NCBI RefSeq assembly: GCF_009192945.1
Contig: NZ_NSET01000019.1
Span: 62,001-126,000 of the forward strand
Reading direction: 5' to 3'
DNA from: Xanthomonas maliensis
GTDB taxonomy: Bacteria > Pseudomonadota > Gammaproteobacteria > Xanthomonadales > Xanthomonadaceae
Length of the DNA stretch: 64,000 bases
Shown: piece after piece, positions 46,131-55,146 of the stretch
How the letters are laid out: the number at the start of each line of letters is the position of its first letter
How positions within the stretch are numbered: the stretch's first letter is position 1
Program-made: the position numbers and the translations under genes
Notes under the pieces: generated by a model
Seen by the model: only the letters and a program-made list of their open reading frames with translations
Database searches by the model: none
Told to the model about the DNA's origin: nothing

Positions 46131-47594
46131 ATGCAGACGTTCACGCCCGATCGAATCCAATGCGACCGCGCCCGGCTGGCACGCGACGCGCGCTTCGATG
46201 GATTGTTCTTCACCGCCGTGCGCAGCACCGGCATCTATTGCCGCCCGGTCTGCCCGGCACCGCCGCCCAAACCCGGCAACGTCCACTATTTCCCGACCGC
46301 GGCAGCAGCCAGCGCCGCCGGGTATCGGCCTTGCCTGCGTTGCCGCCCGGAACTGTCGCCGCAGGCGCAACAGCATCTGGGCGAAGAGAGCGTGCAGCGG
46401 GCGCTGGCGATGATCGCCGAGGGCGTGTTGCAAGAGCAGCCCGTGCAGACCCTGGCCACGGCGGTCGGGATGAGCGCGCGGCAGTTGCAGCGGCAATTCG
46501 TGCAGCAGCTCGGCGCCACCCCGATCCAGGTGCATGGCACCCGACGCCTGCTACTGGCCAAGCAGTTGCTCACCGAGACCACACTGCCGATCACCGAGGT
46601 CGCGCTTGCGGCCGGCTTCAACAGCCTGCGACGTTTCAATGCAGCCTTTCTGCAAGGTTGCGGGATGCCGCCGTCGGCGTTGCGCAAGCAGCGCAGCGAG
46701 GTTCCCGGTGGCGCACTCAGCTTACGGCTCGGCTACCGCCCACCGTTGGACTGGCCAGCGATGCTGGCGTTTCTGCAACGTCGCGCGATCCCGGGAATCG
46801 AACAGGTCGATGCCGCCAGTTACCGACGCGTCGTCGGCACCGCCGGCAGCGCCAGCCTGATCGAGGTCACCGCAGCGCCGCAACGCGCCGAGCTGTTGTT
46901 GCGGATTGGCGCCACCGACCCGCGACAGATTCCGCGGATCGTGCAGCGGGTGCGCCGCCTGTTCGATCTGGATGCCGACCTGCAGGCCGTCCATGCCACC
47001 TTCGCCCAGGATCCTTTGCTGGCCGAGGCGATCGCCCACCGGCCCGGCCTGCGCGTTCCCGGCGGCTGGGACGGCTTCGAGGTCGCCGTGCGGGCGGTGC
47101 TGGGCCAGCAGATCAGCGTGGCCGGCGCGACCACGCTGGCCGCACGCCTGGTCGCGCAGTACGGCGATCAGCTACCGGACTTGCCGCCCGGGCTGGACCG
47201 GCGCTTCCCCAGCCCCGCGCAGCTGGCCGAGGCGCCGCTGGAGCAGATCGGCCTGCCGCGCAGCCGTGCCGCCACCTTGCGTGCGCTGGCGTCGGCCTGC
47301 GAGCAGGGCCGGCTGCACTTCAGCGCCGGCCAGCGCCTGCCCGAGTTTGTCGCCGCCTGCACCGCGCTGCCGGGCATCGGCGCCTGGACTGCGCAGTACA
47401 TCGCCATGCGTGCGCTATCGCATCCGGATGCCTTCCCGGCCGGCGACCTGGTGCTGCAGCAGGTGCTCGGTCACCCGCAACGCCTGAGCGAACGCGCCAC
47501 CGAGGCGCGTTCGCAAGCCTGGCGCCCGTGGCGCGCCTATGCCGTGCTGCACCTGTGGCAACTGGCCAACGATCGCAAGGAGACGTCCCAATGA
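46131..47594 (+). CDS. Ada/AraC/AlkA fusion: alkylation response regulator and glycosylase
   Basis: 487 residues in three parts. Residues 10-80 form an Ada zinc domain with the four cysteines Cys37, Cys41, Cys68 and Cys71; Cys37 is the expected methyl-phosphotriester acceptor. Residues 85-185 carry an AraC-type HTH (VGMSARQLQRQFVQQLG, ITEVALAAGFNSLRRFNAAF). Residues 195-480 are an AlkA glycosylase with HhH motif LPGIGAWTAQYIAMRAL and the catalytic Asp near 438 in HPDAFPAGDLVL. Thus one protein both senses methylation and excises 3-methyladenine. Its stop overlaps the next gene, ogt, which completes direct repair of O6-methylguanine. Confidence 0.95.
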   Translation: MQTFTPDRIQCDRARLARDARFDGLFFTAVRSTGIYCRPVCPAPPPKPGNVHYFPTAAAASAAGYRPCLRCRPELSPQAQQHLGEESVQRALAMIAEGVLQEQPVQTLATAVGMSARQLQRQFVQQLGATPIQVHGTRRLLLAKQLLTETTLPITEVALAAGFNSLRRFNAAFLQGCGMPPSALRKQRSEVPGGALSLRLGYRPPLDWPAMLAFLQRRAIPGIEQVDAASYRRVVGTAGSASLIEVTAAPQRAELLLRIGATDPRQIPRIVQRVRRLFDLDADLQAVHATFAQDPLLAEAIAHRPGLRVPGGWDGFEVAVRAVLGQQISVAGATTLAARLVAQYGDQLPDLPPGLDRRFPSPAQLAEAPLEQIGLPRSRAATLRALASACEQGRLHFSAGQRLPEFVAACTALPGIGAWTAQYIAMRALSHPDAFPAGDLVLQQVLGHPQRLSERATEARSQAWRPWRAYAVLHLWQLANDRKETSQ

Positions 47595-48124
47595 GCACGC
47601 CGCCGCTGCTGTACGACACCTTTCCGTCGCCGATCGGCGCGCTCACCGTGGCGGCCGATGCCGACGGGCTGCGCCACATCCTGTTCGCCCAGAACCGTCA
47701 CGACGCCCGTGGCCGTGCCAGTTGGCAGCATGCACCCGACGCAACGCTGGTGCGGGCCGCGCGCACCCAGTTGCTCGACTACCTGCACGGCGGGCGGCGC
47801 CAGTTCGATCTGCCATTGGCGCCGCTGGGGACGCCGTTCCAGCTGCAGGTCTGGCAGTCGCTGGCACAGATCCCGTTCGGGCAGACCTGGAGCTACGTGC
47901 AACTGGCGCGCGCCGTCGGGCGCCCGGGCGCCAGTCGCGCTGTCGGCGCGGCCAATGGGCGCAATCCGCTGCCGATCGTACTGCCCTGCCACCGGGTGAT
48001 CGGTGCCAATGGCGCGCTGACCGGCTTCGGTGGCGGCCTGCCGACCAAGCAGGCGCTGTTGGCGCTGGAAGGCTGGTCGCCAGCCCGCGTCGGCGCAGAA
48101 GACCTGTTCGCCGTCGGCGGATGA
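47591..48124 (+). CDS. ogt: O6-alkylguanine-DNA alkyltransferase
   Basis: 177 residues. C-terminal transferase domain with the active-site motif PCHRV (methyl-accepting Cys near residue 132), preceded by the FQLQVWQSLAQIPFGQTWSYVQLARAVGRP helix-turn-helix region and followed by ALTGFGGGL. It suicidally removes alkyl groups from O6 of guanine. The ATG overlaps the ada-alkA stop (ATGA), so the two form one translation-coupled operon. Confidence 0.95.
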   Translation: MSTPPLLYDTFPSPIGALTVAADADGLRHILFAQNRHDARGRASWQHAPDATLVRAARTQLLDYLHGGRRQFDLPLAPLGTPFQLQVWQSLAQIPFGQTWSYVQLARAVGRPGASRAVGAANGRNPLPIVLPCHRVIGANGALTGFGGGLPTKQALLALEGWSPARVGAEDLFAVGG

Positions 48125-48227
48125 GCAAGCCGTGCACAGGTCCCCGCCACGGTCTGCTGACCACGGCAGTGGGCACAGCCAACAACCACAACTTCGCCAG
48201 GTCGCAAGGACACCTTAAAATGCGCCG

Positions 48228-49505
48228 ATGATCGATCGACGTCTCGTGTTTGCAGCCCTCGCCCTGCTCGCGGCCTGCACCACCACGCCTCCCCTTGCGC
48301 CGGCGCCCGAGCGCGCCCCGCCCACCACCAGCGACAACCGCAGCACAACGCCGCATGCCTTGTTGTTGATCTCCATCGACGGCTTGCGCGCGGACATGCT
48401 CGACCGCGGGCTCACACCCCACCTGTCGGCGCTCGCACGCGCCGGCGTGCGCGCGCAATGGATGACACCGTCCTATCCCTCGCTGACCTTTCCCAACCAC
48501 TACACGCTGGTCACCGGCCTGCGCCCGGACCACCACGGCATCGTCCACAACAGCATGCGCGATGGCGCACTGGGCAGCTTCTGGCTGAGCAAGGACGATG
48601 CGGTCGGCGATGCGCGATGGTGGGGCGGCGAACCGATCTGGGTCGGCGTCGAAAAAGCCGGGCTGCACGCAGCCACCTGGTCCTGGCCCGGTAGCGAGGC
48701 GCCGATCCAGGGGGTGCGCCCGACCCACTGGCGCCACTATGCCGAAGGCATCGGCCTGGACACCCGGGTGGACGAAGTGCTGGGCTGGCTCCGTCCAGAG
48801 GGCACGCAAGCCAATCGTCTGGTGACCCTGTATTTCGAACAGGTGGACGAAGCCGGCCACGACCATGGCCCGGACTCTGCCGAGTACGCCGCCAGCCTGC
48901 GCGCGGTGGATGCGGCGATCGGACGCCTGCTCGACGGCATGCAGCGCGACGGTAGCCGCGACCGCACCAACATCGTCGTGGTGTCCGACCATGGCATGGC
49001 GACGGTCGGGCCGGGCCAGGCGATCAGTGTCGAAGCGATGGCACCAGCGACGGTGGCCACCGCGGTCACCGAGGGCCAGGTGATCGGCTTCGACCCACTG
49101 CCCGGCCAGCAGCAGCGCGCCGAGAAGCAACTGCTCGGTGCCCATCCGCACTCCGACTGCTGGCGCAAACAGGAGCTGCCCGCCCGCTGGCACTACGGTC
49201 GCCATCCGCGCATTCCGCCCATCGTCTGCCAGATGCACGAAGGCTGGGATGCCTTGTCGCCGGCCAGGTTGGCGCAGCGTCCGCGCGATACGGTGCGCGG
49301 TTCGCATGGCTTCGACCCGGCACTGCCGTCGATGCGCGCCGTGTTTCTGGCCCAAGGCCCCGATCTGGCGCAGGGCCGCACGCTGCCCGGCTTCGACAAT
49401 GTCGATGTCTATCCGTTGCTGATGCGCCTGCTGCAGCTGCCGGCCGCAGCCAACGACGGCAACCCGCAGACCCTGTTGCCGGCCCTGCGCGCCCATCCGC
49501 AATGA
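48228..49505 (+). CDS. Nucleotide pyrophosphatase/phosphodiesterase lipoprotein
   Basis: 425 residues. Lipobox AAC with Cys17. NPP domain of the alkaline phosphatase superfamily: metal ligand Asp51 (SIDGLRADM), nucleophile Thr87 (PSYPSLTFPNHYTL) with Asn90, VDEAGHDHGP, VVVSDHGM and the last His in GSHGFDP. This matches the xanthomonad NPP whose structure and phosphodiester specificity have been studied. It hydrolyses phosphodiesters such as nucleotide pyrophosphates in the periplasm. Monocistronic. Confidence 0.93.
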   Translation: MIDRRLVFAALALLAACTTTPPLAPAPERAPPTTSDNRSTTPHALLLISIDGLRADMLDRGLTPHLSALARAGVRAQWMTPSYPSLTFPNHYTLVTGLRPDHHGIVHNSMRDGALGSFWLSKDDAVGDARWWGGEPIWVGVEKAGLHAATWSWPGSEAPIQGVRPTHWRHYAEGIGLDTRVDEVLGWLRPEGTQANRLVTLYFEQVDEAGHDHGPDSAEYAASLRAVDAAIGRLLDGMQRDGSRDRTNIVVVSDHGMATVGPGQAISVEAMAPATVATAVTEGQVIGFDPLPGQQQRAEKQLLGAHPHSDCWRKQELPARWHYGRHPRIPPIVCQMHEGWDALSPARLAQRPRDTVRGSHGFDPALPSMRAVFLAQGPDLAQGRTLPGFDNVDVYPLLMRLLQLPAAANDGNPQTLLPALRAHPQ

Positions 49506-49637
49506 ACCGGGTGCGTGCATTGCCTGCGGCGGCGCGCTGCCTTGGCGAGCGCGCCGCCGCCGCTGGCACGCCGCTGCAACACAGCGGGGCGACGCCGGCG
49601 TGCCACGTGGCGTGCACATGCATGCGACACTAGCGCG

Positions 49638-50960
49638 ATGTCCGTTCCAACCCCCTCCTCGCGCCGGCTGCGTACGCTGCTGACCAACGAAGGCTGGCGA
49701 CGCCGGGCCGCACTATGGGGCGGCGCGATCGCCGTCGCGCTGGTGTCGATCCTGTTCGCCAAGGCCAGCGATGAGGCCTTCAAGGTCTTTCAGCGCATCA
49801 CCGCACATTCGCCGTGGTGGGCGTTGCTGCTGACGCCAGCCATCTTCGCCCTGCTGTCCTGGCTGACCGCCGGCGTGCTACGACCGACGCGCGGCAGCGG
49901 CATTCCGCAGGTGATCGCCGCGCTGGAGCACCCCGCCCCCGAATTCCGCGACCGCAACCTGTCGCTGCGCGTCTCGGTCGGCAAGCTGGCGCTGACCACG
50001 CTGTCGCTGCTCGGCGGCGCATCGGTGGGCCGCGAGGGCCCGACGGTGCATGTCGGCGCCAGCATCATGCAGCTGTTCGGCCGTCGGTTCGGGTTCGACG
50101 ACAGTCGCGAACTGTCGCACTTCCTGCTGGCCGGCGGCGCCGCCGGCATCGCGGCAGCCTTCAACACGCCCTTGGCCGGCGTGGTGTTCGCCATCGAAGA
50201 ACTCAGCGGCCGCTTCGAGCATCGCTTTTCCGGCACCTTGCTGACCGCGGTGATCGTCGGTGGCGTGGTCTCGCTCGGACTGCTGGGCGATTACACCTAT
50301 TTCGGCCGAGTAGCCGTGGCGCTGCCGCTGGGCCAGGCCTGGCTGGCGATCGCCTTGTGCGGCGGCGTGGGCGGCCTGCTCGGCGGCGGCTTTTCCCGTC
50401 TGGTGCTGGCCAGCGCGGCCGGCAAACCCCGCTGGCTGGGTGCGCTGCGACAGCGGCATCCCGTCATGCTGGCCGCCGCGTGTGGCGTGGCGCTGGTCGC
50501 GCTGGCACTGGTGTTCGGACAAGGCGCCTTCGGCACCGGATACGAACAGGCGCGCAGCCTGGTGCAGGGACATGCCTCGGTCGGCCACGAATTCGGCCTG
50601 ATGAAGCTGATGGCCAACCTGGTGTCGTACGTCGCCGGCATCCCGGGCGGGCTGTTCTCGCCTGCATTGGCGGTCGGCGCCGGCATCGGCCACAACCTGT
50701 CGGTGCTGATGCCTGGCGTGGACCCGCGCAGCTTCGTCCTGCTGGGCATGTGCGCCTACCTGACCGGCGTCACCCAGGCTCCGCTGACCTCGGCCGTGAT
50801 TTCGCTGGAACTGACCGAGTCCGGCCAGATGCTGCTGCCCATCCTGGCCACCGTGCTGATCGCGCGCGCAATCTCCGGCCTGGTCTGCAAGACGCCAATC
50901 TATCGCGGCCTGGCAGAGCAATTGCTACCGCCGGCAGAGCGCACGGCCGAGAGGCATTGA
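49638..50960 (+). CDS. clcA: ClC-type chloride transporter
   Basis: 440 residues, many hydrophobic helices. ClC signatures: GSGIPQV, GREGPTVHVG (with the gating Glu), and GGLFSPALAVGA (the GxFxP motif). The internal Glu in FAIEEL, the proton-pathway Glu of the CLC-ec1 antiporter, is present. So it should be a 2Cl-/H+ exchanger, used in extreme acid resistance in E. coli. No CBS domains at the C-terminus. Start at MSVPTPSS. Confidence 0.92.
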   Translation: MSVPTPSSRRLRTLLTNEGWRRRAALWGGAIAVALVSILFAKASDEAFKVFQRITAHSPWWALLLTPAIFALLSWLTAGVLRPTRGSGIPQVIAALEHPAPEFRDRNLSLRVSVGKLALTTLSLLGGASVGREGPTVHVGASIMQLFGRRFGFDDSRELSHFLLAGGAAGIAAAFNTPLAGVVFAIEELSGRFEHRFSGTLLTAVIVGGVVSLGLLGDYTYFGRVAVALPLGQAWLAIALCGGVGGLLGGGFSRLVLASAAGKPRWLGALRQRHPVMLAAACGVALVALALVFGQGAFGTGYEQARSLVQGHASVGHEFGLMKLMANLVSYVAGIPGGLFSPALAVGAGIGHNLSVLMPGVDPRSFVLLGMCAYLTGVTQAPLTSAVISLELTESGQMLLPILATVLIARAISGLVCKTPIYRGLAEQLLPPAERTAERH

Positions 50961-51273
50961 AGCCTGAGGCCAAAGACAGGCGGGTGCGTGCATAGGAAGA
51001 GCCGGGGATGCGGCGATCGTGCGCTCGCAGCACACTCAACGGTTGCCGACAGGTCCTGCCTTCTGCGTCACGGAGACCAGACGACAAGTCAGCGTGGAGA
51101 GGCCCACGCTCGCATTCGCAGAAGACCGGTGGTCGTAAGCAACATCGCAAGGCCATGACCAACGTCGGCGCGTCGCAGCCAGCAGCGAGGGCCCAGCTGC
51201 ACCGTCGCGTACGTGCTTGCGCGGCTGCATCCGATCCCCCACGCTGGCGTGCAACCCTCAAGGGGCAATCACG
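50961..51273. other. Intergenic interval after the ClC gene
   Basis: 313 nt with no supported gene or repeat. Several short open frames on both strands lack ribosome sites. An AAGGGG ribosome site near 51259-51264 belongs to the next gene. Confidence 0.45.
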
Positions 51274-51957
51274 ATGGCGACTGAGCCGCGCCCCCCATCA
51301 GCGAACTGGAAGCGCACGGCGACCTGGCTGGCGATCATCTCGCTCGCCAGCCAGAGCATGATGCTATCTGCCGCCGCAACGACCTCGGCGCGCTCGGACG
51401 CGCTCCCCGACTGCCGCAGCAAATTGACCGTCGCCGAGCAGTCGGCGCTGAGAACGGAGATCGACGCGCGCCTGGCATTCGCAGCGCGACTGGCAAAGCC
51501 CGCAGCCCGGGAAGCGAGGCCCACCGACGTGCAGGTGAGCATCGGCGGCTTGCGCAACAGCCATCGCGACGCGGTGGTCTACATCAACGACAACAGCTAT
51601 TGCGGCTCGTCCGGCTGCACGTTGCTGGTGCTGGCAGACGATCGCAGCTCGGCGACAGCCGCACCCCGCTATCACCCTGTCTCAGGCTTCATCGTCGCCA
51701 AGCCACCGATCCTCGCTCTGACGACATCGCACCACGGCTGGCATGACCTTGGCGTATTGGTTTCCGGCGGCGGCATCACCGAGGGATACACCGCAACGCT
51801 GACCTTCGATGGGGCGCGCTACCCGGGCGATCCGAGCCTGCCCACTCGGCAAAAGACGCCTGTCGCCGAGACCGCAAGCGTGCTGATCGACCGGCCGACC
51901 GGCCAGCCCAGTCAGTGCACGCTGTCCATGCAGGCCACGGAGCCGAGTAAGCGATGA
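51274..51957 (+). CDS. Exported protein of unknown function
   Basis: 227 residues; the ATG was selected because AAGGGG stands 9 nt before it. There is a hydrophobic segment at about 14-37 (LAIISLASQSMMLSAAATTS), likely an uncleaved or cleavable signal. The mature part contains paired cysteines in a YCGSSGCTLLVLADD motif and a GWHDLGVLVSGGGITEGY stretch, seen in small periplasmic proteins of xanthomonads that resemble lysozyme-inhibitor-like folds. No function assigned. Confidence 0.65.
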   Translation: MATEPRPPSANWKRTATWLAIISLASQSMMLSAAATTSARSDALPDCRSKLTVAEQSALRTEIDARLAFAARLAKPAAREARPTDVQVSIGGLRNSHRDAVVYINDNSYCGSSGCTLLVLADDRSSATAAPRYHPVSGFIVAKPPILALTTSHHGWHDLGVLVSGGGITEGYTATLTFDGARYPGDPSLPTRQKTPVAETASVLIDRPTGQPSQCTLSMQATEPSKR

Positions 51958-52150
51958 CGCGACCGTGCCGGCTCAGCCAGGCGCTGCATGAAGTGGATGC
52001 CGCCACACGACGCCGCTAGTCGCACAGGAAGCCGCCCTTCCCGACAAACTCAGCATCCACTGCACGGCAGCGGGCCGTACCTCTTTGGCTTTAGCGCAGG
52101 CGACATTCCGTGCCTCCTCCACGGGGCCGTTCGCATCATGGCGCCCACAA

Positions 52151-52176
52151 AAAACGCGGCGCAAGCGCCGCGTTTT
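52151..52176 (-). terminator. Rho-independent terminator of the THX gene
   Basis: Perfect 11-bp stem AAAACGCGGCG / CGCCGCGTTTT with loop CAAG. On the minus strand it is followed by a run of T (TTTTTTG). It lies 21 nt downstream of the THX stop and is the clearest intrinsic terminator in the window. Confidence 0.9.
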
Positions 52177-52197
52177 CGATCACTCAGCAGGCTGGAC

Positions 52198-52380
52198 TCA
52201 GCCGGCCTTGGCGACGGTCTTCTTGGCGACGGCCTTCTTGGCCGGAGCCTTGACCACACCCTTCTTCGCGACCGGGGCGCCGGCGCCGACGACGACCTTG
52301 CTCACCGCATGCGAGCGGGAATTGCCGTAGCTGGAATTGTAGCGCTTGCCCTTGGCGGTCTTGCGGTCACCCTTACCCAT
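52198..52380 (-). CDS. 30S ribosomal protein THX
   Basis: 60 residues. The first 25 (MGKGDRKTAKGKRYNSSYGNSRSHA) are the THX domain, a small basic peptide that sits in the head of the 30S subunit. The remaining part is a Lys/Ala/Val repeat tail of the AKKAVAKK kind, resembling histone H1 and rarely this long in other bacteria. Strong terminator downstream. A GGAGTCG ribosome site lies 5-12 nt before the start. Confidence 0.88.
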   Translation of the reverse strand: MGKGDRKTAKGKRYNSSYGNSRSHAVSKVVVGAGAPVAKKGVVKAPAKKAVAKKTVAKAG

Positions 52381-52503
52381 CTGTTCGACTCCTGAATGTG
52401 ATTACGAATCCCCGTGCGGACACGGGGTCTGGCGAGTGAAGCCATAAGGCGCCCTCGCGCGAGGCCGGCAAGCCTATCACGTCGCCCGTGGTGGCGCAGC
52501 TAG

Positions 52504-52920
52504 CTAGTGGGCGCAACTGGCGTCGTGGACGTGACCGTGGCCATGGTTCAGGCGCAGATTGACCAGATGGGCGATGCCCACCAGCGACCCGCCCAGCGTC
52601 ATGACCACTGCGTGCGGCACCGCGGCGTGATGCAGGGCATCGACCAACAGCCCTGCCCACAGCAGCACCAGCCCCGGCAGCAACAAGGCCAGGGCATGCA
52701 GGGCCCGGTGACGGCGATAGCCGAGGATGAGGCTGAATGAGCCGAGCAGGCTCACGAACACCACGATCGCCAATTCCACCCCATCGCTGAGCCAGAACGA
52801 CAGGCCCAGCGACGGCGCCAGCGCCAGCGCTACCGGCAGTACGGCACAGTGGACCGCACACAGCAACGAGCCGGTCGCACCGAAACGATCGAGCACATGA
52901 CGAAAGGGTGACAAGGGCAT
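52504..52920 (-). CDS. MerC-domain membrane protein with His-rich tail
   Basis: 138 residues, four membrane helices. The MerC motif LLCAVHCAVLPV at about 17-28 carries the paired cysteines used to bind Hg(II) in MerC. The C-terminus is His-rich (NHGHGHVHDASCAH), indicating transition-metal binding. No mer genes nearby, so transport of another metal is more likely. Start at MPLSPFRH. It is divergent from a ZnuD-like receptor with a Zur-like box between them, which suggests a role in zinc uptake across the inner membrane. Confidence 0.85.
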   Translation of the reverse strand: MPLSPFRHVLDRFGATGSLLCAVHCAVLPVALALAPSLGLSFWLSDGVELAIVVFVSLLGSFSLILGYRRHRALHALALLLPGLVLLWAGLLVDALHHAAVPHAVVMTLGGSLVGIAHLVNLRLNHGHGHVHDASCAH

Positions 52921-52946
52921 GACTTCCGGCAGAAGGTCGCGACAAC

Positions 52947-52963
52947 GTGGAATAATATAACAT
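52947..52963. promoter_or_regulatory. Predicted Zur box
   Basis: The 17-bp site has a perfect right half TATAACAT (52956-52963) and a left half matching ATGTTATA at 5 of 8 positions, giving 13 of 16 dyad bases of the gammaproteobacterial Zur consensus. It lies 27 nt upstream of the merC-like start and 117 nt upstream of the receptor start, and is an AT-rich island in GC-rich DNA. Confidence 0.6.
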
Positions 52964-53079
52964 CTCCGTGTTCCAGGCCTGAATCGCTGCATTGCATGGC
53001 CTGCACCCTTCCCCGCGGCGGCCCGCCGCGACCTCCTCCTGCTGATCCTTCGTCACAACCTAAAGAGCCCAGATCTGCC

Positions 53080-55146
53080 ATGTCACCACGTCTCGCCGTT
53101 TCGTTGCGCCGCTCCACCCTCGCGCTGGCCCTGGCCAGTCTCCTGACCCCGGCACTGGCCATGGCAGAGGAAACGTCGACGGCGACCGACCCGCAGACGC
53201 CGCCCCGTTCGGACACTCGCCACGATGCCAGTGCCAGCAGCGGCCGCCACATCAAGGACCTGGACCAGGTGGTGGTGACTGCCAGCCCGCTGCGCGACGC
53301 CGCCGGCGAGCTGAGTCGACCGGTGGCCGTACTGGCCGGTGAACGTCTGGACGAGAATCGCGCCGCCAGTCTGGGCGAGACCGTGGCCAGCCTGCCGGGC
53401 GTGCAGAGCTCCAATTTCGGCCCCGGCGTGGGCCGGCCGATCATCCGCGGCCTGGATGGCCCCCGCGTGGCGGTGTTGCGTGACGGCCTGTCCACGCAGG
53501 ACGTGTCCACGGTGAGCCAGGACCACTCGCCGGCGATCGAACCATTCCTGGCCAACCAGATCGAAGTGCTCAAGGGTCCCTCCACCCTGCTCTACGGCTC
53601 GGGCGCGATCGGCGGCGTGGTCAACGTCGTCGACGGCCGTATCGCCGAAACGCCGGTGGATGGCTTCAACGGCCGTGCCGAAGTGCGCTTCGATGGCGGC
53701 GACAAGGATGGCAACACCGACATGTTCCGGGTCGACGCCGGCAACGGCAGCGGCCTGTCGATTCATGCCGATGGCGTCTATCGCAATCAGAAGGACTACG
53801 ACACGCCGGAAGGCCGCCAGGCCAATTCCTGGATCGACTCCAAGGTCGGCTCGGTCGGCGCCTCGCTGGCCGGCGACTGGGGATTCGTTGGCGTGTCGGC
53901 CTCGCGTTTCCGCGACAACTACGGCAATCCCGGTGAACCCGGCGATCTGTCCATCGGCGAGCGCGGCGTGTCGCTCAAGCTGCAGCAGGACCGCTACGAC
54001 CTCAAGGGCGGCCTGACCGATCCCTGGGGCGATGGCAGCGCGCTGCGCTATAGCTTCGGACACACCGACTACGCGCACACCGAATTCGAAGGCGAGGAAG
54101 TGGGCACGATCTTCTCCAAGCGCGCCAACGAAGGACGCGTGGAAGCCTCCTTCAGCTTCGGCGGCGGCTGGCAGACGGCGTTCGGCGTACAGGGCAGCGA
54201 CTCCACCTTCCAGGCCATCGGCGAAGAATCCTTCGTGCCCAAGACCGATACCCGCGCAATCGGTGTGTTCGGCGTCGCGCGCAACACCTGGGACCGCATC
54301 AGTGCCGACGTCGGCGCGCGCGGCGACAAGGTCAAGTACCGCACCGACACTGGCGTGGACCGCAACTTCAGCCCGACCAGCTTTTCGGCCAGCGCCGGCT
54401 TCCGCTTCAACCCACAGTGGCGCCTGACCCTCAACCTGGACCATGCCGAACGCGCGCCGGCCGAGGAGGAACTGTTCGCCAACGGTCCGCACATCGCCAC
54501 GCTGGCCTATGAGATCGGCGGCGCCAACCTCAAGACCGAAAAGGCCAACCAGGCCGAACTCGGACTGAGCTTCCAGAACGACTGGGTGGATGCCAAGGTG
54601 TCGGCGTACTACAACCGCTACAACGACTTCATCTACATCGTCGACACCGGCGAACAGTGGTTCCACGAAGAAGACAACGACTTCCTGCCGATCCGCCAGT
54701 GGACACAGGCCGATGCCATCTTCCACGGTTTCGAAGGCGAAGCCACCTTCCACCTGGCCAACAACGACACCGGCGCCTGGGATCTGCGCGTGTTCGGCGA
54801 CACGGTGCGGGCGCGCCTGAAGGATGGCGGCAATCTGCCGCGCATCGCGCCCGCGCGCGTGGGCGCGCAGATGCGCTGGAACGCCGACCAATGGCGCGCC
54901 TCGCTGGGTGCGACCCGCACCATGAAGCAGGACAAGGTGGCGGTGAACGAGACGCCCACCGACGGCTACACCATGGTCGATGCCCACCTGGCCTACCACG
55001 TGGACCAGGGCAGCACCGCATGGGAAGTGTTCCTGGATGGCAACAATCTGACCAATCAGGACGCGCGCGTGCACACCTCCTTCCTCAAGGACGACGTCAT
55101 GCTGCCCGGACGCAATGCTTCGTTCGGCGTGCGCCTGTTCTTCTGA
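53080..55146 (+). CDS. ZnuD-like TonB-dependent receptor
   Basis: 688 residues. Signal peptide ending near AMAEE; the plug domain spans about 55-180 (VVVTASPLRDAAGELSRPVAVL, ASLPGVQSSNFGPGVGRPIIRGLDGPRVAVL, and LKGPSTLLYGSGAIGGVVNVVDGRI). A 22-strand barrel follows and ends in FGVRLFF. The plug segment SQDHSPAIEPFLANQIEVLKGP is close to ZnuD, the Zur-regulated zinc/heme receptor of Neisseria. It imports a zinc complex across the outer membrane with TonB. Start MSPRLAVSL precedes the signal peptide. Confidence 0.9.
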   Translation: MSPRLAVSLRRSTLALALASLLTPALAMAEETSTATDPQTPPRSDTRHDASASSGRHIKDLDQVVVTASPLRDAAGELSRPVAVLAGERLDENRAASLGETVASLPGVQSSNFGPGVGRPIIRGLDGPRVAVLRDGLSTQDVSTVSQDHSPAIEPFLANQIEVLKGPSTLLYGSGAIGGVVNVVDGRIAETPVDGFNGRAEVRFDGGDKDGNTDMFRVDAGNGSGLSIHADGVYRNQKDYDTPEGRQANSWIDSKVGSVGASLAGDWGFVGVSASRFRDNYGNPGEPGDLSIGERGVSLKLQQDRYDLKGGLTDPWGDGSALRYSFGHTDYAHTEFEGEEVGTIFSKRANEGRVEASFSFGGGWQTAFGVQGSDSTFQAIGEESFVPKTDTRAIGVFGVARNTWDRISADVGARGDKVKYRTDTGVDRNFSPTSFSASAGFRFNPQWRLTLNLDHAERAPAEEELFANGPHIATLAYEIGGANLKTEKANQAELGLSFQNDWVDAKVSAYYNRYNDFIYIVDTGEQWFHEEDNDFLPIRQWTQADAIFHGFEGEATFHLANNDTGAWDLRVFGDTVRARLKDGGNLPRIAPARVGAQMRWNADQWRASLGATRTMKQDKVAVNETPTDGYTMVDAHLAYHVDQGSTAWEVFLDGNNLTNQDARVHTSFLKDDVMLPGRNASFGVRLFF

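Noticed and set aside
52504-52920. Mercury resistance operon
   Set aside because: Only a MerC-like domain is present; no merR, merA, merT or merP nearby.
53083-55074. 663-codon minus-strand open frame
   Set aside because: Antisense to the ZnuD-like receptor; composition is typical of a shadow frame.
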